From positions 1 to 5,921 of the forward strand of contig JAKFXV010000222.1 of assembly GCA_021731205.1 (NCBI GenBank): a DNA stretch of 5,921 nucleotides. Reading direction: 5' to 3'. Source of the stretch: Nocardioides sp. (GTDB lineage: Bacteria > Actinomycetota > Actinomycetes > Propionibacteriales > Nocardioidaceae). The translations under genes and the position numbers were made by a program. Shown in pieces: positions 1 through 4,963 of this stretch. The notes under the pieces are model-generated. The model did not search any database. It was not told the origin of the DNA and saw nothing but the letters and a program-made list of their open reading frames with translations. Numbering within the stretch: position 1 is the stretch's first letter; every line of letters begins with the position of its first letter.

Positions 1-849
1 GAACAGCGGCTTGCCTTCGCTCCAGATCGACTGGTGGCAGTGCATGCCCGATCCGTTGTCGCCGAAGATCGGCTTCGGCATGAACGTCGCGGTCTTGTTG
101 TTGCGCCAGGCCACGTTCTTGACGATGTACTTGAACTTCATCACGTCGTCGGCCGCCTTGAGCAGCTCGTCGAACTTGTAGTTGATCTCCGCCTGGCCGG
201 CCGTGCCGACCTCGTGGTGGGCCCGCTCGACATGGAGACCTGCACGCTCCATCTCGATGACCATCTCGTCGCGCAGCTCACCGAAGTGGTCGTACGGCGC
301 CACCGGGAAGTAGCCGCCCTTGTAGCGAACCTTGTAGCCGCGGTTGTTGGTCTCGGAGCCGGAGTTCCAGGCGCCGGCCTCGGAGTCGATGTGGTAGAAG
401 CCCGCATTGACCGAGGTCTCGAAGCGCACCGAGTCGAAGACGTAGAACTCGGCCTCGGGCGCGAAGTACGCCTTGTCGCCGATGCCGGTGCTGGCGAGGT
501 AGGCCATCGCCTTGCGCGCGATGTTGCGCGGATCGCGAGAGTAGGCCTCGCCCGTGATCGGGTCGTGGATGAAGAAGTTGACGACCAGGGTCTTGGCCGT
601 CCGGAACGGATCGATGTAGGCCGTCGTCGGGTCCGGGAACAGTGACATGTCGGATTCGTGGATGGCCTGGAAGCCGCGGATCGAGGACCCGTCGAAACTC
701 AGACCGTCATCGAACACCGACTGGTCGAACGAGGAAACGGGAACCGTGAAGTGCTGCATGACGCCGGGGAGATCGCAGAAGCGCACGTCGACCATTTCGA
801 CGCCTTCGTCCTTGACGTACTTCAGCAACTCGTCGCTGTTTGCGAACAT
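1..849 (-). CDS. glnA: Glutamine synthetase type I, N-terminal part (3' end outside window)
   Basis: Cytoplasmic dodecameric enzyme that makes glutamine from glutamate, ammonium and ATP. The visible 283 codons begin [10 protein letters not shown] and run open to base 1, so the C-terminal part, including the expected adenylylation tyrosine region, is not seen. The beta-grasp N-domain covers about residues 15-100 and includes DGSSIRGF (53-60), the aspartate-bearing loop that completes the neighbouring subunit's active site. The catalytic domain starts near 105. Metal and substrate residues fall in PEAEFYVF (E132, E134), [16 protein letters not shown] (E213, E221) and GSGMHCHQS (H270). The ATG at 849-847 is preceded by a full AAGGAGGA Shine-Dalgarno (860-853). 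The close match to mycobacterial GlnA1 points to the GSI-beta housekeeping enzyme. A GlnR box lies upstream. All expected catalytic motifs in the visible part are intact. Confidence 0.97.
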   Translation of the reverse strand, partial: MFANSDELLKYVKDEGVEMVDVRFCDLPGVMQHFTVPVSSFDQSVFDDGLSFDGSSIRGFQAIHESDMSLFPDPTTAYIDPFRTAKTLVVNFFIHDPITGEAYSRDPRNIARKAMAYLASTGIGDKAYFAPEAEFYVFDSVRFETSVNAGFYHIDSEAGAWNSGSETNNRGYKVRYKGGYFPVAPYDHFGELRDEMVIEMERAGLHVERAHHEVGTAGQAEINYKFDELLKAADDVMKFKYIVKNVAWRNNKTATFMPKPIFGDNGSGMHCHQSIWSEGKPLF

Positions 850-934
850 TCGTCCTCCTTGGTCGCGGCGGCGCGCAACCCGAAAAGCTGTCTGGTGTGG
901 GACGCCCCCAGCCACGCTGCTGCGGACGTTGTGC

Positions 935-940
935 ACGCTA
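935..940 (-). promoter_or_regulatory. Candidate -10 element of the glnA promoter
   Basis: On the minus strand TAGCGT (940-935) fits the actinobacterial TANNNT -10 pattern and lies just downstream of the GlnR box. The implied transcript would start near 928 and have an untranslated leader of roughly 80 bases. No good -35 is visible at 17-18 bp upstream, which suits an activator-dependent promoter. However, the last GlnR half-site would then sit close to the -35 position, so the exact start is uncertain. Confidence 0.4.
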
Positions 941-950
941 GAAGCGAGCA

Positions 951-988
951 GTTTCCTGACCGTATCGGGTTTGTTTCTGCGATGTAAC
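951..988 (-). promoter_or_regulatory. GlnR box (four half-sites) upstream of glnA
   Basis: Read on the minus strand toward glnA, the site is GTTAC-n6-GAAAC-n6-GATAC-n6-GAAAC, with half-sites at 988-984, 977-973, 966-962 and 955-951. This agrees with the actinobacterial GlnR consensus of alternating a-sites (gTnAC) and b-sites (GaAAc) at 11-bp spacing; only the first base of the third half-site differs. GlnR is the OmpR-type nitrogen regulator that activates glnA in Streptomyces and Mycobacterium under nitrogen limitation. The box starts 102 bp upstream of the glnA start codon. It also lies about 85-120 bp upstream of the divergent RDD gene, so an effect there is possible but less likely. Confidence 0.85.
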
Positions 989-1060
989 AGGTGCCCAGTG
1001 GCCGAGTCGGGCACCGACACCGAAAGCGGGTCCGGGACCGCACCGCGGTGCCCCGTGGCC

Positions 1061-1066
1061 TAGCCT
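1061..1066 (+). promoter_or_regulatory. Candidate -10 of a leaderless promoter for the RDD gene
   Basis: TAGCCT is followed by six bases and then the GTG start at 1073, the spacing that puts the transcript start on the start codon itself. No Shine-Dalgarno precedes the GTG, which agrees with leaderless translation, common in actinobacteria. The -35 region is not recognisable. A 12-bp perfect palindrome (GCACCGCGGTGC, 1040-1051) lies in the spacer. Confidence 0.5.
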
Positions 1067-1072
1067 GCCGAC

Positions 1073-1507
1073 GTGGCTTCATCCCCGTCCGAGCAGCCTA
1101 CTGAGTCACCGGTCCAGGAGGTGGCGTCGTGGCCCCGGCGTACGGCGGCGCTGGTCATCGACTGGTCCGCGTGCACCTTCGTCGTGATCGCCCTGATCGG
1201 GCGCGAGGAGTGGAGCACGAACCCGGCAGCCGGGTTCTACACCCTGGGTGTGTTCGCCCTGGAGTCGGCCGTGCTCACCGCTGTGGTGGGTGGGTCGTTC
1301 GGCAAGATCGCCACCGGGATCCGGGTGGCTCGGCTCGCCGACGGCCGCGTTCCCAACCTCCTGCAGGCGGCGATCCGCGCGGTGCTCGTGTGCCTCGCCG
1401 TCCCCCCATTGATCTTCAAGCCGGACGGACGCGGACTGCATGACCTCTGGACCAGGACCCGTACCTGGGTTCCGCGTCGCGGATTGCGCAACAACGCTGG
1501 GGTTTAG
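1073..1507 (+). CDS. RDD family integral membrane protein
   Basis: A 144-residue protein with the features of the RDD family (PF06271): an Arg-Arg pair (22-23) before the first helix and an Asp (D30) within it, the glycine turn GGSFGK (73-78) after the second helix, and a C-terminal DGRGLHDLWTRT stretch (118-129). Predicted helices lie near 24-43, 52-73 and 98-115. The molecular role is unknown; some distant RDD proteins have been linked to ion transport, but nothing here shows it. It is divergent from glnA, and a small RDD protein in this place also occurs in mycobacteria (Rv2219A). The start at GTG 1073 is chosen because TAGCCT lies seven bases upstream and the charged pre-helix segment is then complete. 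The lipoprotein gene follows after 70 bp on the same strand. Confidence 0.85.
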   Translation: MASSPSEQPTESPVQEVASWPRRTAALVIDWSACTFVVIALIGREEWSTNPAAGFYTLGVFALESAVLTAVVGGSFGKIATGIRVARLADGRVPNLLQAAIRAVLVCLAVPPLIFKPDGRGLHDLWTRTRTWVPRRGLRNNAGV

Positions 1508-1522
1508 CCGTACGCTGACCCC
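1499..1522 (+). terminator. Possible hairpin at the RDD stop codon
   Basis: GGGGT (1499-1503) pairs with ACCCC (1518-1522), and AGC (1506-1508) pairs with GCT (1514-1516) around a CGTAC loop. One U-G wobble and a bulged U lie between the two stem parts. It spans the RDD stop codon (1505-1507). There is no T run after it, so it is at best a weak actinobacterial-type terminator or a partial read-through structure before the lipoprotein gene. A second small inverted repeat (GACTC/GAGTC, 1524-1538) follows directly. Confidence 0.28.
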
Positions 1523-1577
1523 AGACTCAGGCAGAGTCGACGAGCCGGCAAGAATTTCAACTGTGAGAGGCGGAATC

Positions 1578-2357
1578 GTGCGCAAGCTTCGCAACAAGGT
1601 TGCAGTGGTCCTGGCGGTTCCGTTGGCGCTTGCCATGCTGGTCGCCTGTGGGGGTGCGGAGACGCAGGCCGCTGACGAACCCGACGACACCTCGACGAGC
1701 GCGGCCGCCGAGCCCGACGAAGGTGACGGCGACGAGATCGATGCTGCGGCATTCTTCGGTTCGATGGCATCGGCCATGGAGTCTGCCACCACCGCGCACG
1801 TCACTTTGTCCAGCGCCGGCGGCGGCCAGGATCTAGCCGCCGAGGGCGATATCGACTTCTCCTCTGACCCGCCCGCCATGCAGATGACGATGTCGGTGGC
1901 GCAGTTGGGCGACGGCATCGAGATGCGTCTGGTCGACGGTGCGATGTACATGCAGATCCCGGGCATGAGTGACGGCAAGTTCATCAAGACCTCGCTCGAC
2001 GACCCGACCAACCCGATGGGCTCCATGACCGATCAGATGGATCCGCGGGCCCAGTTCTCGACCATGCAGGACGCCGTGAAGTCGGTCACCTTCGTCGGGG
2101 ACGAGGAGATCGACGGCGAGTCGCTCAAGCACTACAAGGTCGTGCTCGACGGCACCAAGATGGTCAACCAACAAGGCGTCACGATGCCCGACGAGGTCAC
2201 CTACGACATGTGGGTCGACGACTCCGATCGGCTGCGTCAGATGAGCTTCGAGACCGCGGGAGTCACGATCACGACGACGATCTCCGATTGGGGCAAGAAC
2301 GTTCGGATCCGGGCGCCGCGCCCGGCCCAGATCATGGAGATGCCCAGCGCTCCCTGA
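1578..2357 (+). CDS. LppX/LolA-like secreted lipoprotein, methionine-rich
   Basis: A 259-residue lipoprotein. The signal peptide (1-23) has a basic start (MRKLRNK) and a lipobox LVAC, with C24 the predicted lipidated residue. A disordered acidic, Thr/Ser/Ala-rich linker runs to about 55. The folded part (56-245) reads as a helix followed by repeated beta strands with DGAMYMQIPGM (120-130) and TYDMWVDDSDRLRQM (208-222). This pattern is typical of actinobacterial LppX/LprAFG (PF07161) or general LolA-fold lipoproteins that hold lipid in a hydrophobic cavity; the assignment rests on pattern, not alignment. By my count about 19 of 236 mature residues are Met, and C24 is the only Cys. Start GTG 1578 is favoured by GAGAGG seven bases upstream; an in-frame GTG at 1563, seven bases after AAGAAT (1550-1555), would add five residues and could be leaderless. 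The gene is an addition to the block as known in mycobacteria. Confidence 0.8.
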   Translation: MRKLRNKVAVVLAVPLALAMLVACGGAETQAADEPDDTSTSAAAEPDEGDGDEIDAAAFFGSMASAMESATTAHVTLSSAGGGQDLAAEGDIDFSSDPPAMQMTMSVAQLGDGIEMRLVDGAMYMQIPGMSDGKFIKTSLDDPTNPMGSMTDQMDPRAQFSTMQDAVKSVTFVGDEEIDGESLKHYKVVLDGTKMVNQQGVTMPDEVTYDMWVDDSDRLRQMSFETAGVTITTTISDWGKNVRIRAPRPAQIMEMPSAP

Positions 2358-2366
2358 TCGACCCGC

Positions 2367-2389
2367 AGCCGCCGGGGCGACCGGTGGTT
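2367..2389 (+). terminator. Hairpin terminator after the lipoprotein gene
   Basis: AGCCGCCGG (2367-2375) pairs with CCGGTGGTT (2381-2389) around a GGCGA loop, giving a nine-pair stem with two G-U wobbles. It starts nine bases after the lipoprotein stop. There is no T tract, as is usual for actinobacterial hairpin terminators. The stem is better paired in the plus-strand transcript, because the wobbles become A-C mismatches on the minus strand, so it mainly serves the lipoprotein gene. It touches the stop codon of the convergent DUF4191 gene. Confidence 0.5.
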
Positions 2390-3095
2390 AGCGGCCGCGT
2401 AGGTTGCCGCGCATGCCCTTCATGCTGGTGGGGATCGGGCCCTTCGGCATGGGGATGTTCGACTGCATCGCGTCCATCGCCTTCATCCGGTTGAGGATGA
2501 TCGTGATGTCGGCCGGCTTGATGTTCTTGCCCAGGTTGTTGAGGTGGCGCACCAACTTGGGCAGCGGCACCTCGCCCTCGCCGTTGCCGCAGACAACCTC
2601 GTGGATCGGGACGTCGCTGATCACCCGCTCGTGGCGACGTTTCTCGGCAGCGAGCAGATTGCGCAAGCGATTCGAGTTGCCCTCGCCGACCAGCACGATT
2701 CCGGGCGGGCCCACCGCGCGGTGCACGACGTCCTGCTGCTTGTTGAAGCCGATCGCCGGCGTGACCCGCCAGACCTTGCCGAGGACCTGCATGGCCCCGG
2801 CGGCGGCACCGATCTGACCCTCCATCTGCTTGTACATCGCGCCCTGAGCGCGTCGCCCGAACACGATCATCGCCGCCAACAACCCGAGCATGAATGCGCC
2901 GGATCCGAGCAGGATCCAGTGGACCAGACCCGCGCCGGGCATGAACCAGAAGATCAAGGCGCCGAGCGCCGCACCGAGCACGAACGCAGCGACGACGTAG
3001 AGCCCCAGCCACCTGTCGGTGCGGCTGGCCATTTTGTAGGTCTCGCGGAACTGCTGGATCCGGCCCATCTTCTTGGCCGGGGCGGTGTTGGACAT
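2388..3095 (-). CDS. DUF4191 two-helix membrane protein
   Basis: A 235-residue protein of the DUF4191 family (PF13829; counterpart of Rv2219 beside mycobacterial lipA). A basic N-terminus with KKMGRIQQFRETYKM (8-22) leads into two membrane helices (about 29-52 and 59-80) joined by a short loop, then a long cytoplasmic domain. That domain includes VWRVTPAIGFNKQQDVVHRAVGPPGIVLVGEG (108-139, a conserved-looking core), an Arg-rich stretch near 143-157 and a C-terminal Lys/Met/Pro-rich tail. No catalytic motif is recognised and the function is unknown. ATG 3095-3093 lies 8 bp after the lipA stop, with a weak AGTAGGT upstream that overlaps that stop, so translational coupling to lipA is likely. A longer upstream reading runs into lipA and lacks conserved sequence, so it was not used. 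Confidence 0.9.
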   Translation of the reverse strand: MSNTAPAKKMGRIQQFRETYKMASRTDRWLGLYVVAAFVLGAALGALIFWFMPGAGLVHWILLGSGAFMLGLLAAMIVFGRRAQGAMYKQMEGQIGAAAGAMQVLGKVWRVTPAIGFNKQQDVVHRAVGPPGIVLVGEGNSNRLRNLLAAEKRRHERVISDVPIHEVVCGNGEGEVPLPKLVRHLNNLGKNIKPADITIILNRMKAMDAMQSNIPMPKGPIPTSMKGMRGNLRGR

Positions 3096-3103
3096 CGAAA
3101 GAC

Positions 3104-4072
3104 CTACTTCGTGAGCGCCCGGGCAGGGCTGGTGGATGGATACGCGGATCGAGCCTCGGTCGCCTGACGGTACAACCGCCCGGCCCGGTACGACGAGCGC
3201 ACCAGCGGACCGGACAATACCCCCGAGAAGCCGATCTGCTCGGCTTCTGCGCCGAGTTCGTCGAACTCCTCCGGCGGCACCCACCGATCAACCGGGTGAT
3301 GGCGAAGCGAGGGGCGAAGGTACTGCGTGATCGTGATCAGCTCGCATCCGGCCGCGTGCAGATCGACCAGCGCCTGGGACACCTCGGCCCGGGTCTCGCC
3401 CATCCCCAAGATCAGGTTGGACTTGGTGACCAGGCCGAACTCGCGGGCCTGCGTCAACACCCCGAGAGAGCGGTCGTACCCGAACGCCGGCCGGATCCGT
3501 TTGAAGATCCGCGGAACGGTCTCGACGTTGTGTGCCAACACCTCCGGGCGCGAGGCGAACACCTCCGCCAGCAAGTCCGGGTCGCCGTTGAAGTCTGGGA
3601 TCAGATTCTCCACGCCGGTGCCCGGATTGAGCCGGTGGATGGCGCGCACCGTCTCGGCGTACAGCCAGGCGCCGCCATCGGCCAGATCGTCGCGGGCGAC
3701 CCCGGTGATCGTGGCGTAGCGCAAGCCCATCTTCTGCACCGACTCCGCGACCCGGCGCGGTTCGTCGACATCGAGCGGCGCCGGCTTCCCGGTGTCGATC
3801 TGACAGAAGTCGCAGCGTCGGGTGCACTGGTCGCCACCGATGAGGAACGTCGCCTCGCGGTCTTCCCAGCACTCGAAGATGTTCGGGCAGCCGGCCTCCT
3901 GGCAGACCGTGTGCAGCCCCTCGTCCTTCACGAGCGCTTGCAGCGAGAGGTACTCCGGACCCAACCTGGCCCGGGTCTTGATCCACGCGGGCTTGCGCTC
4001 GATCGGGGTCTGGGCGTTGCGCACCTCCAAGCGCAACAACCTTCGGCCGTCGGGGCTGGGGGCGGTGCTCAC
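3104..4072 (-). CDS. lipA: Lipoyl synthase
   Basis: A 322-residue cytoplasmic radical SAM enzyme that inserts sulfur at C6 and C8 of protein-bound octanoyl chains, the last step of lipoyl cofactor assembly. The auxiliary 4Fe-4S cluster that supplies sulfur is marked by CX4CX5C (C57, C62, C68; [12 protein letters not shown]) and by the C-terminal RSSY serine motif (292-295). The radical SAM cluster is marked by CX3CX2C (C83, C87, C90; CTRRCDFC). Other family blocks are [32 protein letters not shown] and [11 protein letters not shown]. All expected residues are present and the length is normal. The start at GTG 4072 gives an N-terminus like mycobacterial LipA ([20 protein letters not shown]) and fits a leaderless promoter; an in-frame GTG at 4135 would add a 21-residue tail without family similarity. 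lipB lies 79 bp upstream and the DUF4191 gene 8 bp downstream. Confidence 0.97.
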   Translation of the reverse strand: MSTAPSPDGRRLLRLEVRNAQTPIERKPAWIKTRARLGPEYLSLQALVKDEGLHTVCQEAGCPNIFECWEDREATFLIGGDQCTRRCDFCQIDTGKPAPLDVDEPRRVAESVQKMGLRYATITGVARDDLADGGAWLYAETVRAIHRLNPGTGVENLIPDFNGDPDLLAEVFASRPEVLAHNVETVPRIFKRIRPAFGYDRSLGVLTQAREFGLVTKSNLILGMGETRAEVSQALVDLHAAGCELITITQYLRPSLRHHPVDRWVPPEEFDELGAEAEQIGFSGVLSGPLVRSSYRAGRLYRQATEARSAYPSTSPARALTK

Positions 4073-4079
4073 GTGAGCA
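4066..4079. repeat. 14-bp perfect palindrome over the lipA start
   Basis: TGCTCACGTGAGCA is fully self-complementary. Its centre falls between 4072 and 4073, exactly at the lipA GTG and its predicted transcription start. This position would suit a dimeric repressor, but no particular regulator is recognised, and roughly one 14-bp palindrome per window of this size and composition is expected by chance. Confidence 0.45.
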
Positions 4080-4085
4080 ATTCTA
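4080..4085 (-). promoter_or_regulatory. Candidate -10 of a leaderless lipA promoter
   Basis: On the minus strand TAGAAT (4085-4080), a five-of-six match to TATAAT, is followed by seven bases and then the GTG start at 4072. No Shine-Dalgarno is present. This would let lipA and DUF4191 be transcribed independently of lipB. The -35 region is weak (GTCGGA at about 18 bp). Confidence 0.5.
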
Positions 4086-4124
4086 CGGTTCGGCGGGCAC
4101 GACTCCGACCGCGTCGCGACTGGG

Positions 4125-4154
4125 TGAGCCAGCACGGCTCCAAGCGCCGGCTCA
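4125..4154 (-). other. Inverted repeats after lipB (weak hairpins)
   Basis: TGAGCC (4125-4130) can pair with GGCTCA (4149-4154, containing the lipB stop) around an 18-base loop. Alternatively, GAGCC (4126-4130) can pair with GGCTC (4136-4140) around a 5-base loop. The two pairings exclude each other. There is no T run. It may act as a weak terminator for lipB or be incidental. Confidence 0.25.
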
Positions 4155-4892
4155 ATAGTTCGGCGTCAACAACGAGATCCGCGGCGCCGGGGCCGAATCG
4201 GCACCGGCGCGAACATCCGGACTACGGTCGTACGGCGTCCACGCAAGGTACGTCGAGAGGTGGCGACGGACCGACGGCAACACGTCCTCGGTGGTCACGT
4301 CACGCCCCAACTCGGCGGCCAACGAGGTGACGCCGGCGTCGGCGATCCCGCACGGCACGAATCTGTCGTACCAGCTCAAGTCGACGTTGCAGTTGAGGGC
4401 GAAGCCGTGCATGGTGACGCCGCGGCTGACCCTGATGCCGAGGGCGGCGAGCTTCCGCTCGGGTCGTCGGACGGGATCGTCCGGATCCGCCGGAAGCCAG
4501 ACCCCGCTGCGGCCGCTCACCCGCCCGGTGACGAGGCCGAAGTCGGCGCACACTGCGATCAGCGCCTCCTCGATCCGCCGCACGTAGTCCACCACGTAGA
4601 CATGCTCGGGTAGTCGCACGATCGGGTATCCGACGAGCTGTCCGGGGCCGTGGAAAGTGATCTTGCCGCCACGGTCGACATCGATCACCGCCGCGCCGCC
4701 GGGGTCCACGGGCCGTTCGTGCGGTGCTGTTCGCTTGCCTGCGGTGAAGACCGGGGGATGCTCGAGCAGGAGCACCGTCGGCGGCAGCGCCTGGCGCGAC
4801 ACTGCGTCGTGCACGTCGCGTTGCAGTTCCCAACCCACGAGATAGTCGACCGTATCCGGACCGAGCCCGACGGTCCGGAAGTCGATTCCCAC
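4152..4892 (-). CDS. lipB: Octanoyltransferase (lipoyl(octanoyl) transferase)
   Basis: A 246-residue cytoplasmic enzyme that transfers octanoate from octanoyl-ACP to a lysine of lipoyl domains, using a Cys/Lys pair and a thioester intermediate. Visible family blocks are [14 protein letters not shown] (41-54), [17 protein letters not shown] (74-90), GRSGVWLP (127-134), [22 protein letters not shown] (146-167, catalytic K147) and [14 protein letters not shown] (178-191, catalytic C181). A short extra segment [12 protein letters not shown] (134-145) precedes the catalytic lysine compared with the M. tuberculosis protein as I recall it. The start at GTG 4892 gives IDFRTVGLG near the N-terminus, where the family normally begins, and sits six bases after a -10-like TACTCT. 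An in-frame GTG at 4955 would add 21 residues and overlap the start palindrome of the divergent gene. It makes the substrate used by LipA, next in the block. Confidence 0.96.
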   Translation of the reverse strand: MGIDFRTVGLGPDTVDYLVGWELQRDVHDAVSRQALPPTVLLLEHPPVFTAGKRTAPHERPVDPGGAAVIDVDRGGKITFHGPGQLVGYPIVRLPEHVYVVDYVRRIEEALIAVCADFGLVTGRVSGRSGVWLPADPDDPVRRPERKLAALGIRVSRGVTMHGFALNCNVDLSWYDRFVPCGIADAGVTSLAAELGRDVTTEDVLPSVRRHLSTYLAWTPYDRSPDVRAGADSAPAPRISLLTPNY

Positions 4893-4898
4893 GGCTCG

Positions 4899-4904
4899 AG
4901 AGTA
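4899..4904 (-). promoter_or_regulatory. Candidate -10 of a leaderless lipB promoter
   Basis: On the minus strand TACTCT (4904-4899) fits TANNNT and is followed by six bases and then the lipB GTG at 4892. No Shine-Dalgarno is visible. A GTCGG-containing segment lies at the -35 distance, similar to the one before lipA, but neither resembles TTGACA well. The spacer contains an exact DnaA-box match (4911-4919). Confidence 0.45.
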
Positions 4905-4910
4905 CGCGGT

Positions 4911-4919
4911 TGTGGATAA
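4911..4919 (-). promoter_or_regulatory. Single DnaA-box match in the lipB promoter
   Basis: Read on the minus strand the nonamer is TTATCCACA, identical to the classical high-affinity DnaA box. Actinobacterial oriC boxes more often read TTGTCCACA. It lies alone, between the putative -35 and -10 of lipB, in the 67-bp divergent gap. There is no oriC context: no dnaA or dnaN gene and no box cluster. Binding is unproven. Confidence 0.35.
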
Positions 4920-4951
4920 CCGCCGACGGTCGGCCCGGGACTTCGGCACAG

Positions 4952-4963
4952 TCACCTAGGTGA
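4952..4963. repeat. 12-bp perfect palindrome over a GTG start
   Basis: TCACCTAGGTGA is self-complementary and contains the GTG start of the plus-strand gene (4960-4962). Its minus-strand arm also supplies the GTG at 4955-4953, an alternative upstream start for lipB. It could be an operator of the divergent gap or simply chance; palindromes of 12 bp are expected a few times in a window of this size. Confidence 0.4.

Noticed and set aside
34..645. Plus-strand open frame of 203 codons antisense to glnA
   Set aside because: The opposite strand encodes intact glutamine synthetase motifs throughout; the Val/Arg/Leu-rich translation is a typical mirror of a high-GC gene.
850..930. Possible riboswitch or attenuator in the glnA leader
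   Set aside because: Beyond a strong Shine-Dalgarno I found no conserved RNA element or convincing paired stems; known glutamine riboswitches are cyanobacterial.
1106..2026. Minus-strand open frame of 306 codons across the RDD and lipoprotein genes
   Set aside because: It crosses two plus-strand genes with clear family features, and its own translation is Ser/Pro/Arg-rich without domain signs.
2391..2398. GCGGCCGC palindrome at the 3' end of DUF4191
   Set aside because: It is an 8-bp GC-only palindrome within coding sequence for a C-terminal Arg/Gly tail; expected by chance in GC-rich DNA.
2544..3167. Plus-strand open frame of 207 codons antisense to DUF4191
   Set aside because: It is a shadow of a conserved minus-strand gene, with no motif, membrane segment or ribosome site of its own.
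3296..4330. Plus-strand open frame of 344 codons antisense to lipA and lipB
   Set aside because: Its composition (Arg/Gly/Ala/His-rich, no hydrophobic core pattern) is that of a GC-rich shadow frame, and the opposite strand encodes two unmistakable enzymes.
4911..4919. Replication origin suggested by the DnaA-box match
   Set aside because: There is a single box, no cluster or AT-rich unwinding region, and no dnaA/dnaN genes nearby.
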